From NCBI GenBank assembly GCA_009823395.1, contig CM020501.1:21877861-21941860 (forward strand): a stretch of 64,000 nt of DNA, written 5' to 3'. This stretch comes from Thamnaconus septentrionalis (lineage: Eukaryota > Chordata > Actinopteri > Tetraodontiformes > Monacanthidae). The notes under the pieces are model-generated. The model had not been told where the DNA came from and made no database searches. It worked only from the letters and a program-made list of their open reading frames with translations. This document shows positions 21,489 to 33,414 of this stretch, piece by piece. A program made the translations under genes and the position numbers. How positions within the stretch are numbered: the stretch's first letter is position 1; each line of letters opens with the position of its first letter.

Positions 21489-24400
21489 CACCTGGTGCCC
21501 TCAGACTGAGTATGGGGCCGTAATTCTTGTTGACCAAAGCCAGTGCGTAGGAAATGATGGCCACTGTGTACGGTCGCCTCCCATGAACCTTCAGCGCCCT
21601 CTTCAGGTTCGAGGCGACATTGGTCAAGATCGTCTGTAGCAGACACACCACACAACACCACAGGAAAAAGTTGTCAGCGAGAGGTCAACCGAGGAGAGCG
21701 GTGGGGTAGCATAGCGCTTTACATGCTGGTCCACGCTGGGATCGGAGCAGGAGATTCCGGCCAGTTTGGCCTCAGCCAGCGCGATCACGACAAAGGCCGA
21801 CAGGGTTTTCTCCTGGTCGTCGCCGCGGACACCACCCTGACGCAACAAACAAAACAGGAGAGGAGAAGATCTATACGTTCTGCTTTGATTGCAGTTATTT
21901 CCTTCATCCAGCGCCGGTCACTCACCATGATGGTCGGGCTGTACACTGGGTTGTCCTCTCTGAAGGAATTGCGGGACTCGTCGTATTTGTTCTTCAGCAG
22001 GTAGAGCAGTGGGGCACACACTTGCGCCTCGTCCACGCCGATGACGGAGTGGGCCAATGAGAAAACCTTTACCACGTATGCCGTGATCCTGGCAAACAGG
22101 CCATCGGTGGTTAGGAGAGAAATTTGGGATCGCAAACAAACTGACAGTTGACCAGCAGATACCTCTTCTCTCTTTAGCCTCACATTCTCAACCACTGATC
22201 GACACTGACACACATTTCAAACTTGCAAAAGAAACTTCCCCTGATATGCTCACGGTCTTCATTCTGTGCTCTTGTGTTCTGGGCGGACAAGTGTCCCACA
22301 CTGCCAACCAACCAATCGGGAGAAGCTCCACTCAGATAAGCTGAAGTCGTCCACAGCTGTAGGGTTTCCTGCTTCTTCCTCTAAAGGCTTCCCTAAACAT
22401 TTAGGCTGTGTCTCAATACAGTGTCTGCACCCTTCGAAGCCTGCATTTGAAGGCCAGTTGCGTCATAGCACCCCGCAAAGACTTCTCAATTCAATGAAAT
22501 TTGAAGGAGGCTCCAATTGCGCCATTGAAATGCACCCTACTTTTAGCCGATTGAAGGCTGCACCGCTACTATACTATCCTCTGTATCCCAGGATGCTTTG
22601 CGTGCTGCCTTCGGAGGACCCGCCATCCGACATAGGATGTTTCCTTTGAAGGATGCAGACCCTGAATTGAGAAACAGCCATAGACACAAGTTTTTTTGTC
22701 CTTACCATGTGCTTGCACCTTCTCCCCTGTAGGGGGGGTAAGAGCCATCAGGCTTCCTGTATGCTAGTTGGTTTTCATAGCCTGAGAACACAAAGAACGA
22801 CAAACCTCTTGAGTCGATTTGAGGAAATTTGGCGAAATTCAAATGTTTGCATGTTTGAATGTTTGTTTTTTTCTTGAAAGATAATCCTCAACACGAGTTG
22901 ACCGGCAGTCAGCCTCTCACCTCTCTTGATGTAGCGCAGTGCCTCTGCCTTCTTTCCCACTCCGACGCTCTCCCACCCGCTGGTCCTCTCCAGGTACAGA
23001 GCGGCGATGAGTGGCAGTGTGATGGTGGCCAGGTTCTGCTCCACGCAGCCGCCGGGCATCTGGATGAGCCTGGCCAAGGGGTCGTCGCTGATTGAGTTTT
23101 CAATGCTGTCGGCAAGCACGTTTCCTGAAAGGGGAATGTAGGGAAGAAGAGTGGGAGGAGGACTCAGTCGCCTTCACCCCAGCAGACAGTTGCCTCGTCT
23201 TCACACGCCCAGGTAACTGACCTCTGACGTTGATGAACGTCTCCGGGTAAGAGTTCGGGACAACGGACTCCAGCTCGACCTTGCCAAAGACAATCCTCTG
23301 AGCCCCTGTGGAAACAAAAACAAAAACGCACGCCCATCAAAAACCGTTTGATCAAAACAGTAAATCCTGGTCTCAGCAGCCAGGATAAAGCTGCCTTTCA
23401 GGATTATTATTAGGAAGTCTAGAATTTGCAGTGGGAGGAGACCCAGAGGAAACCACCTCCAGTTTCCACACAGATTTGTGTGTCCTACCTCCTTTAGCCA
23501 AGGGGTCCAGCACTTCACTCCATACTTCAGTTTTCTGCACGCCTTCCGTCTGTTGGAGAGAGATGCCAAGTCACCAGCTAGTGAAATCCACGTCTGCCCT
23601 GATTCCATGTACAGTCGACCGCCTTCAAGCTGAAGGAGAGGACAGGTGCAATGCAGACTCACCACCACTCGCAGCTCCTTCTGGACGCTGTCAGCCCCCG
23701 TCAGGTCTCGGCCAAGCACCATCACCTCTAGAGGGAGCATGCCCACCGCCAGTGGTACGATGGTGTAGGGCACGGCCACAGACGAACCAGCCGGCACTGT
23801 CACTTCCTGCGTGTGTCTGTCCTTGAAGGCGACGCTACACATGCGCTCCGTCCTCATCAACACCACCCTCACCTGAAATCGGCGCATCAAGAACTTTTCA
23901 GTCTTGGCTGCGGTTGTGCAACCTTTCAAAGCTGATTGTCTCATCTAATTTTGCTTTTTATTAAAATTCAGACCAATGTTTTTTTTTTATTGTGATGGTA
24001 TGTTGGTATGAAATCAATTCTCTATTGACAAATGTCAAAATGTATTTTTGCAACCAACTCTGGCAGGCCCTGCTGGCCAAACAACAGAATCCAGATTTTT
24101 GACACTTTCATGTTGGCCTCCTCGTTGAAACCAGGAAGCGTCGACCCATCTTCTTCTACAGCCAATGGTCTACACATGTGTCGCTGCCTAGCAAAACAGA
24201 CAGGAAGTGGATGCGCTGCACACTCTGTCTTACGTGCATATCGTCGTAGCCATAGTTGTGGATCACGGCTTTGATCTCCACCTGCTCGTTCCTCGCCACC
24301 GAGTAAGGCAGCCGCAGGTCCACAAAGAAACGCTTCCATGCCCGCACATTGTACGGCTCGGCAACACAGAAACCTGCATATATGAAACACAAATTTAAGT

Positions 24401-25235
24401 TTGGGAGGCTTCTGCTGTTCATGGAGGGTTTTTTTTTTTTTTTTGTAATACAATCTTTTCTTTGGAAAAACACTTAAGCATCAGAGGTATTGAGGTGAAT
24501 CCTTCTCCCCTACCTGTGTTGGGAGAGGCGCTGATGGCCAGAATGCCCCACTGGGTGATACTGTCAGGAAGCGCTTTGTTCATCGTGAGAGACGCCAACC
24601 TGTGGATCACAATCACATCACGCTGTGAAGGTTCTCCGACTGTTAACTTTGTTTCTAAACTGTTAAAATACTGTTTGTGTTATCTTAAGTTTCTGAAGCC
24701 ATTTTTAGGATTCATGTACTTTCAATTAGGGAAGGAAGGCACTGCACACACTGGCACAACGCCACTAGCTGGACGGACTTGAACTACATTACTCCTGCCT
24801 GGACAGATATTGTTTTGTGACTGCATGCCGCAGCACATTGCCAACAGGTAGCCAGTCTACGGTCGTTATACTGAGGCAACTTCCAGAATTGGAGAAAGTC
24901 TGTCCTTGAATTCTGCTGCTGGTGCCACTTTTCCCAAAAAGTATCTGCTAAAAAACAAAATGGTTGTATAAATGATATCCTCTGTGGCGTCATACAGGAC
25001 ACATGTCTCCCTACACCACAGGTTTCTCTCAGGTCACTGAAGTGATTGTGGAATTCTAGGAAAACTTGAAGTGCGTTGTTTAAAAAAAACAACAAAAAAA
25101 ACATAGAAACATAAATAATAAAATGTTTCCTGATGAGAAACATAAGCAACTTTTTCATTTTGAGAGCAAATGAGGACAAAAGACGAGGGAAACAGAGGAC
25201 AGACAGGGATCAATACTGTTGTGTGTGGTTTTTTT

Positions 25236-25274
<39 letters not shown>

Positions 25275-26911
25275 TTGCGTCACTGCTGTTGATTTTTAGC
25301 TGTTAGTACAAATCTTGAGAAAACAAGTAGTCGCAGCTCCACCTGCTGGTTCTCACTGGACGAGGCCCCTGATTTCCTGCTTCTGCCCTCTGGTAAAAAT
25401 AAGTCATCGGAGACGAATGAATAATTTTGTCCAAAATTCAAACATTGCCATGTTCAGCTTTCGCTGGTTCCTGGGAAACCAAAGCAGCTCTGAACTGTGG
25501 ACCCCAGGAAGAATAGCCTTCACTACGGTGATGACTAATGGGGATCCGTAATAAATAAACATATTTAAATTCAGAAGGCATCAGTAGGGGGAGCCATTAC
25601 AAATCCTTCTGCAAAAAATTGACAAGAGTTTCTGTCAAACTGAACATTTCCGGATTTTCTTCAATAAATATCACTGTTGGCCCACAACTTTGTCCAACTT
25701 TTACATTTTGGCCCACTGTGTATTTGAGTTTGACACCCCTGCTTTAAGTCGTAGCAGGACAAATCACAGACTGAGTCGCCTCCTCTCGGCCACCGACTCA
25801 CTCAATCACTCACTCACCCGTCTCTTTCCGGCTCGTTCGGCAGGGTGACAGACGTCCATAGCCACGTCTCAAAGAACTTGGACCTCACGTAGACGTCGCT
25901 CTCCTCCTCGTACTCCCACTCTTCCTCCTCCTCCTCTTCTTCTTCCACTGCGACGGCACTCACTCTGTCCGCGCTGTGTGGAGTTCGGCCTTCTGTCTCT
26001 GGACCTTTGTTCGCAGGCGTGTACATGACTTTGGGAATTCGCTGAGGAACGTCCCCCCAGTCTGGGTAAAGACAGCGACACTGTGTGATTAGCTTCTAGC
26101 TAAAGCTCTTGGACGCTTGGGGAGCAACCGAGGCACCACATTGGAGTCGTTACTGGTTCAGTGGCAGGTCTAGCAGGAGGCTGTGAACAGAGGGCTAACT
26201 ACTCTGCTTCCTGAACATGTTGAGAGGGAATTTTAACGGCGTGTAGCAGCGCCAGTGCCGTCTGGGAGGAAAAGAAAGATCTGAAAACACAAATGAAGCT
26301 CTTTGCGCTGAAATTTGAGGCCGAACCCAACGGCAGGATGAGAGAAAACTCACTAAACATTTCCCGGGTGAGTTCAGTCCGTCCATATGGCATTATTCCC
26401 ACTCTGCCAAATGTACGGCTGGACACGCTGGGCCGAACGGTGGTCGTCGGGGCGCTAGTAGTGGTGGTGGTGGTGGGCATCTCTGTGACGAACTCCTCGC
26501 CCCTGTATGTGGCGCAGCAGTAGCGGAAGGCGCGGATGCACTCCCAGGTCTCAGTGATGTAGAAGGAGCGCCGGGTGCAGGAGTACGGCATGGGGACGTC
26601 GCGCAGGCCGTCCTGGCAGCAGCGCCGCAGCAGCTTCTCCTTGTAGTGACTCACTGCAGCCACAGGGAGGGGGCGCAAGAAACAACGTCCTGATTCGCCT
26701 GCGCCAATGAAACTGTGAACAAACTCTGCATTGTTTAGCTGTTTTTCTAGTTTTGATTCATGATGACAGCGGGAATAGAAACAACTCTCACCCAGTTGGG
26801 CTTTACGCTGCAACAATGTTGCAGAGCGCCTCCTTCTGGCACTGCCCGGACACTGCAGGACTGGAAAAAGGAGAAAAATAAGAATGTGATGTGTGTGTGC
26901 TGTTGTGCTAT

Positions 26912-26960
<49 letters not shown>

Positions 26961-29900
26961 GTGCTTTAGCCCAACCAGAGATCATTCTGACTCGTCATGA
27001 CACAGACATGACTCAACCCCATTTCACTTCCTGCCCCGCCCACTTTGCCCCACTCCTCTGGCCATGATTTCTGTATGTGCCCAAATGTGAATATTTTCCT
27101 TTCACGAGGGTCTGCAAATCTTGTCTCGGTAGGTTATCTTGGACTGGGGCTAGTCACCCTGTCTGACGTCGGTTTTTAAGCCACCACTGGAGCCAAACAG
27201 CAGTCCGGCATCCGAGAACACCATCTTGGCGTTTTCTCCTCCCCCTTGGGTGCAGCCAATGTCTGCCTTCTCCACCACGTCCAAGATCTGGACACAAAGG
27301 GGGACAGAACAAACCCATCGCTGTTTATCCGACCTTTTTTTCCCCCTGCGCTTTCGTCCAACACACACCTTGCTCTGAGTCAGTCTGTCCTTGTTGAGAA
27401 GATATACGGCGTTGTCCACGGCCGCCAGGCCGACCTTTGACCCGGGATCACCTCGGACCTTCATTTTGAAACTCTTCCCAGGAAAGTAGTCACGGGAGAT
27501 GCCGTCCGACGGACCCACTTTCACCTGCTGCGGACGCAGATAAAGTGTCCTTCGATACTGGTTCCAGAACAACACTTTTTTTTTTTTTTTATCATATCAG
27601 TCGTTCAAAACCAATTTGAACAACAAAAATACATTTCGCTGCTAGAGCAAAAAACTTACATTTAAATCAAGTGGAGTCCTTTTAGAGTCTTTGGCACGGC
27701 ACTAATTTTCACTCTAATGTCAAAAAGAGTTTGTGCATGTCTTTAGTTCCCAAATCTAAAATGGGAAAGCCAATTGGCGGCCACTTTGGATCTTGATGCC
27801 AAATAATTATTAGCTCGCAGATGTTAAGATTTGCTTTCTCGGATGTTGGAATTTCGGTCAATACTGCAAATGTATTTAAGTTCTTTTCCTTTTTTGAAGA
27901 GCTCTGCCTTCCTTCCCCGCTGAGCCTGTCAGCCGTGTCACTCACCGCCCCAGGGCAGGTGTTGGCTACATCCACCCAGACGGAGTCGGCCACCACCTCC
28001 TCCCGCCGCTGCCAGGGGATTCTGTAGAAGGCCACAAAACGGAAGGACGGCATCATCTCTGCTGTTATCGTCAGGCCCACGTTGCTGATCAGCTGACCGC
28101 TCACGTCCATCCGCTCGGCCTGAATGATCTTCCCCTTGCTCAGCACCTGTGTGATATTTGTGGTTAGCTTTCCTGCCAGTGTTGCCCCCCAGAGACAGAG
28201 CGTGAGCGTGGCGCAGACCCACCAGGTAGGTGACATGTTTGACGAGCTGCCGGTGCTGCGCCTCTGCGGTGACGATGTTCAGGCGCAGGGACATCCTGTC
28301 TCCCACCGACACCCTGTTGGTGCCCGTTGAGATGTACAGGAAGTTGGGCCGGCGGCGGTCGAAGGAGATGTACGGCATGACCGTGATGTCTTGTCTGGCC
28401 TGTTGCTCCGGTCTCAGACTGGCCTGGGCGGTCACGGCCTGGGAGATGAGGAGAGTCATATGGATTTCGTGCCGAGACAGAGAGCAACAGGTGCACAAAC
28501 TGCACCACATTACCACATCACCACACTACTTTCGCCCATCGCCACACTGCTTTAACCATCACCACACTACTTTCACCCAATGACAACACTACTTTCACCC
28601 ATCGCCACACTGCTTTAACCATCACCACACTACTTTCACCCAATGACAACACTACTTTAACCCATCACCACACTACTTTGACCCAATGACTAAACTACTT
28701 TGACCCATTGCCACACTGCTTTAACCATCACCACACTGCTTTCACCCATCGCCACACTGCTTTCACCCATCGCCACACTGCTTTAACCCATCACCACACT
28801 ACTTTCACCCAATGACTACACTGCTTTAACCCATCACCACACTACTTTCACCAAATGACAACACTACTTTCACCTATCGCCACACTGCTTTAACCATCAC
28901 CACACTGCTTTCATCGATCACCAAACTGCGTTTATCCACCGCCAGGTCAACGTTTTTCACACATGGTTCGGCCGCGAGCCTTCGTACCGTGATGGTTTGT
29001 GGGAAGGGATGCTTGAGCATGTTGACCGTCACTTGGGCGCTACCGGAGACCAGCTGGGGCGTGTCCAGAAGATTTATCTTGACCGGGACGCCGCTGGCCG
29101 GGGAGCCATCGTGGTGGCTCACCTGGACCTGCAACGAAGAACAGTTTTGAAAGCGATGATTTCACACTGTCAACTAGTAGACACACTAGCAGAGGCTGAG
29201 CGAGTGGGAGGAGCCTCACCGTGAAGTCAAAGGGGAGACCCGGCTTGAAGTATTTGGTCATGTCTCTGAAGGAAACCACATAGGGGGACTCCACAATTTT
29301 GATTCCAGTCTTCTCTGCCTCCACGAGGTCACTTCCTGTATAGGAGAATGAAAAAAAACAAAACAATAATATTCAGTAATGTCCCCGACTACTGCTAGTT
29401 TATTATGTTACAGTGTCTAAGTGTAATCATCATCTATGTCATTGAAATATGATATCTGAGTGTAAATGCATCAGGGTTGCACTAAATTATATTCATACAG
29501 CTGAGGAGAGTTCAGGAGAGTTCAGGGATGTAACAGAAAAATATCTTGATTGCGGTGTATCTACTCATCGACTACACATGTGTAAACTTTGCCATCTCAT
29601 GAACTCTGATTCTCTCTGAAACGCATGACCTGTTTCTCATATGTGTGTTTTTCCAGATGAAGCAACTCGTGTCCACAGGACAAAAGGTCACATGGTTCCC
29701 TGGTGATCGGCCCTGAGAGATGAGGCCATCGATTGGTTCACCGGCGATTAAAAGGAAGTGACTCGTTTTAATCGCGGTGTGACTCGTGAACAGTGAGTCA
29801 TAACTGACTCATCGGACTCGGGTAGCCACTGACGATTCTCTACCTGTCTGAGTCAGCACTGAGGCTTTGACGTAGATGGTTTTTCCCACCAGAGACCTGA

Positions 29901-31540
29901 TGTTGGGGTAGGCTGCTTTGATCTCGTCCATGGTCAGCCTGACGACTCCGCTCTCCAGCTGCAGAATTGGGAGGGGAGGGGGGGGATCAGTGTAGTTTAC
30001 TCAGCAAACAAAGCGATGTTGACTCAAAATGTATGAGATAAACTTTATCCACTGAACAGTTCTTATTGGACGTTGACTATTAACATGACAACCATTTATC
30101 AGTAGGTAAAGTCCGAAGGGAAAAATCTCCAGAAAACATGATTAGCCCTCTGATAAAACTGACGCTTTGTTCGACTTTCATTCGTGTGTTTTGGGAGGAG
30201 GATAATATCTAAGAAAAAAAAAGGCTGAGCCAACAACTGGCTGAGCATGTGCTACAAAACTGGAAGGGAATCAGCACCCTTTGTGACATCACAGAGGAGT
30301 GTGTGTTATTTTGTTACAACATACTTTGCAACACAGTCAGCGGAAGAAGTCAAGGTGCTACTCACATCCGACACCTGCTTGACTGAAGGCAACCTGATCT
30401 GCTCCTGGTCGATCTTCACTCCAAACACAACGTAGGCCGTCCCCTGCACCGTCTCCCCGAACAGGTACCTGGAAACACGGTCAGCATCTTACTTTTCAGT
30501 TCTGCAGGAAGGAAGGCGTAAAGTCTAACCTCCGCCTTCATACCCAGAACTTCGAGAACATCCTGTCAACACTTTGACCATTGCACTTTTTGTGTGCTGT
30601 TTGTTCCATTTGCCTCTGCTTTGTGTGTGGGTGTGTGTTGGTGGGTGTGTGTGTGTGCTGACCAACCTGGCTAACACCTCGACCTCCAGTCCACTGTCCT
30701 CCAGGCTGAGGAAGGACTTCCTGGGTGTCAAGGTCACGTTGAAGGCAGGAAGCACTACAACACAACCAACGGTCTGGGAAATCAGCAGGTGGCAACAGCA
30801 GCAGGCGACAACAGCCACAAGCGTGTCGGGACCTACCATATTTCTTCACCTCGAAGTGCGAGGAGAATGTGTTCTGCTTCCAGTGGTCAAACCTTGCCGT
30901 CAGCTTCCATCGTCCTTCACTGTCGGATGTCAGACATTTGTCTGTTTGTTGTTGGGGTTTTTTAAGTTCTGTTTAAAATCCTGACACTCCAACTATCTCA
31001 TTCTTCTCAGTGTTGCCGGAGAAACTACAATACAATATTTTTTTTACGATATGCAAGTCACAATATCATCGTCTTATTGTGATTGGTGTCTTGATATACT
31101 TGCTATTAGATGATTTTGTTTTTCACCAGCTAATTTTTCAAGAGATTCACACCTTTAAATTTTTTGAGCTTTGCTCTCCTGCCTCCTGCCTAAAAAGGCA
31201 TTAAGCACTTAGCACCATCTAGTGTACAGCTAGCTAAAAGTTAGCTGATTCAATTAAGGTACAACACCAACAGTTTAGTGACATTTATAAGAAACATCTT
31301 ACATGGTGATGACAACATAAATTAGTAATACTTTGTGTCTTTGAATTGATACGATATTGGCTTACAAAACCAACAAAACATCAAAACCTAGGTCTAAGTT
31401 CCGCCCCCTCTGCAATGCCATCGCCTTACTTGACAAACTCAGAGAGCGGAAAGGAGTTTTCAAAGATGCCATCTTCGGCTCTGGACCTGTAGATCTGCCA
31501 CACCACCACACCGTCTGGGTTCTGACACAGCACACAGCAC

Positions 31541-31589
<49 letters not shown>

Positions 31590-33361
31590 TCAACTAAAAT
31601 CTCTGAACTACAACAACCTGCGTGGCTCAATGATATGCAATAAAATCAGTCAACGTCACTGTACTGCAAATAATATTGATACACAAATGTGAATCCTCGG
31701 TTCATACAGTACTGGTTGATTGTCACGTTAGTACAGAACACATGTAAAATATTAATGTACTTCTGAATCAACCGGGGGGAGTGAGGTGTCATCTGTTTCA
31801 CCTCAATTTCGATGTTGATGGTGCTGTTGAAGGCCTTGAAGAATGGCGAGGACACGAAGGCTCTGAACTGAACTGGAGGCAGTGGAGACAAACTCAACAT
31901 GGACTGATCGGACTCATCAGACAAACCCCCCAGAAACAACAGCAGATGCATGCTATGCTCATCTAAAGGCCTCACCGGTGTCGCCGGGGTTGTAGATGGG
32001 TTTGTCCGTCTGAATGAAGATGTACCCCGACTGGAAGTTCACCATCAGCACCCTCTCCTCAGAGTGGAAGCTCCCAAAGTTCACCGTCAGGTACACAAAC
32101 TTGTTCTTCTTCTCATTGCGGTTCAGAAGAATTGAAGAGAGCTGGAACAGAACATCACATCACAGGGAAAGAGAGAGAGTGAAGTGTGGCAGCATCGGCA
32201 ATGTTTAAATACCACATTAACAACGATGTTGGAAGTAGAGAAGTACAACAAAAAAGGCGCCAATTGAATCAAATACTTTGCCTCTGTAGACATGGAAACC
32301 GGACATTCAGATTTGCTGTTCTGGTCCCACATTTTAGATCTTTTTTTGTTTTGACTTGATTTTTTGGGACTGTGCCACCTTCTGGTTGCCTGTAAAACTG
32401 AAACTACAGTGCCGTACTCAAATACCACAATGGCGTCTTGAAATGGGGGAGCAGGACAGCAGGTCTGAACCTTCAGACACATGCTTCTCATTTAATTGTA
32501 AGTCGCAGCCTTTCCTTCACCCCCCTGGTGGCTGGCTTTGGTATGTCTCACCTGGATGGTCTTGAGGGCCTGGTATCCGTTCTCCAGGCTGAGATCGACA
32601 GAGTCCTGGAGCAGGAACACGCTCTTGTCAAAGTCCTGGATGTTGATGGAGGCGGTGATGGGGATGGAGAGGTCATCGGCCTGCAGGTAGATGTTCTCCT
32701 GGCTGTCGGTCCTCAGCAGGGCCGGAGCCAGCAGCGTGAACCTGAGGGCCCCAGACACATCAGTCGCCATCTCACCAAAAACAAATGTAAAAAGAAACTC
32801 TCTCCTCAGTGCTGTGGATTTTTTAAATTGTGTATTACAATTAACGTTGTTGACAGAGAATAAAAGCTGCAGTTTCTGTATAAAACTGTGCCTCAAGGAG
32901 GTGGAGTGCTGTTAGGAGCACCAGCCCTCCAGCTGTACCTCGGTGTGGAGGAGACGACGGGAGTTTCGGGTTTCTTTCTGTAACAGAGGAACATGAAACA
33001 AGTCCAATTCATTCCAGGCCGGACGCTGGATCACTAATTTCCTGCTGCGGCCGGTTACTCACGAGTGGAGGTCAAAGTATCTGTCCGCACTTGTGAATCT
33101 AGAGAACACATTGAGAGGTCAGCAGGTCACACAGGGCTGAAACTCATGTCAACACACACACACACACACACAAACATACCTGTCCTGCCAGCGGGGCCTG
33201 TGGGGAAACAAATAAACAGGTGAGAAGTTGGTACAGAATGAGAACAACTCACAGTTGGGGCGAAACAACGACCTGATGTTAAGCCGAGCGCTGTCAAACT
33301 GGGCGCCGCCGCCGTGGAGAAGCAGCAAGAGCGGCAGGCTGAAGAAGATCCACCGACGCAT
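17017..33361 (-). CDS. c3: Complement C3-family protein, divergent paralogue
   Basis: This is the thioester-containing hub protein of complement, normally secreted. Forty-four exons were traced by phase from ATG 33359-33361 to TAG 17017-17019; together they give 5311 bases, one more than a whole number of codons. Landmarks in order: signal peptide with LPLLLLLH; macroglobulin domains ([13 protein letters not shown] at about 32.0 kb); [21 protein letters not shown]; the ARRRRS beta/alpha processing site at 26826-26837; a six-Cys anaphylatoxin domain; [17 protein letters not shown]; thioester [23 protein letters not shown] helices; factor I-type Arg-Ser sites in GRSD and ARSS; and a C345C domain ending NGCRL. 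Length without the extra base would be about 1769 aa against 1663 in human. Oddities: Val in the thioester motif, Ser for the catalytic His, a long insertion after C3a, three N-terminal micro-exons and a C7 frameshift. It may be a non-thioester isotype, a regulator or a young pseudogene. Confidence 0.93.
18033..18096. repeat. (GT)n microsatellite next to a C3 splice donor
   Basis: About 32 repeats, read as (CA)n in the C3 transcript. They begin some 25 bases downstream of the donor of exon 18120-18203. Confidence 0.9.
21403..21484. repeat. (TG)n(AG)n compound microsatellite in C3 intron
   Basis: About 25 TG and 16 AG units. In the C3 transcript they read (CU)n then (CA)n and start a few bases after the donor of exon 21492-21633. 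Confidence 0.9.
21926..22088 (-). other. c3: C3 exon with Ser at the catalytic-His position
   Basis: The exon encodes [17 protein letters not shown] and ends [10 protein letters not shown]; the next exon starts GG. Aligned to human DAPVIHQEMIGG without gaps, the residue at the transacylation His is Ser (AGC, 21938-21940). Carp C3 isotypes with non-His residues here are known to have altered thioester chemistry. Confidence 0.8.
22404..22679. mobile_element. MITE in C3 intron
   Basis: Inverted ends are GGCTGTGTCTCAAT...CTGCACCCTTCGAAG and GGATGCAGACCCTGAATTGAG...ACAGCC. A related, inverted copy lies in a glrb intron at about 42586-42787. No coding capacity. Confidence 0.75.
22706..22791 (-). 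other. c3: C3 exon carrying a one-base frameshift in a C7 run
   Basis: The exon starts in frame as [15 protein letters not shown], standard for this part of the thioester domain. It then hits seven C (plus-strand G 22732-22738). Its length of 86 makes it end in phase 0, whereas the next exon needs phase 2. With six C the frame would run through a STW-ITAYV junction as in other C3s. As given, the downstream frame is lost. Confidence 0.8.
22921..23124 (-). other. c3: C3 thioester exon (GCVEQ)
   Basis: The exon encodes [11 protein letters not shown], then [10 protein letters not shown], then ALYLER and ALRYIKRG. Cys (23045-23047) and Gln (23036-23038) of the internal thioester are present. The intervening Gly of GCGEQ is Val (GTG, 23042-23044). 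Confidence 0.88.
26354..26653 (-). other. c3: C3a anaphylatoxin exon with Thr-rich extension
   Basis: RRCCQDG, PYSCTRR, WECIRAF and YCCATY give the six cysteines of an anaphylatoxin fold. After the last pair, the usual short helix ending LGLAR is replaced by a Thr-rich segment ([12 protein letters not shown]) and a basic part with FGRV and YGRTELTR. No clear convertase site can be assigned. Confidence 0.8.
26913..26958. repeat. (TG)n microsatellite in C3 intron
   Basis: About 23 uninterrupted TG units between exons 26792-26860 and 27158-27287. Confidence 0.9.
28517..28926. repeat. Minisatellite in C3 intron, ~20 units of 20-22 bp
   Basis: Consensus is CCATCRCCACACTRCTTTMAC. Variant units with CCAATGACAACAC recur every third or fourth position, so a higher-order pattern exists. 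It lies between exons 28223-28438 and 28988-29128. Confidence 0.9.
31548..31586. repeat. (CA)n microsatellite in C3 intron
   Basis: About 19 CA units just upstream (in transcript direction) of exon 31430-31521. Confidence 0.85.
32939..33197 (-). other. c3: Three in-frame N-terminal micro-exons of C3
   Basis: Exons of 18 (33180-33197), 36 (33063-33098) and 39 (32939-32977) bases lie between the signal-peptide exon and the first macroglobulin exon. All are phase 2-2 and open. Each has a pyrimidine-rich acceptor and a good donor (GTATGT, GTGAGT, GTACAG). Together they would add 31 residues ([30 protein letters not shown] and junction residues). Skipping any or all keeps the frame. Confidence 0.6.
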
Positions 33362-33414
33362 GTCGACTGACTGAGTGGCCGGTGCACTGTGAACCATAGA
33401 CCCGCAGCCCACGG

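Noticed and set aside
28517..28926. CRISPR-like array of ~21-bp repeats
   Set aside because: Units are contiguous variants without unique spacers and lie in a vertebrate intron. It is a minisatellite.
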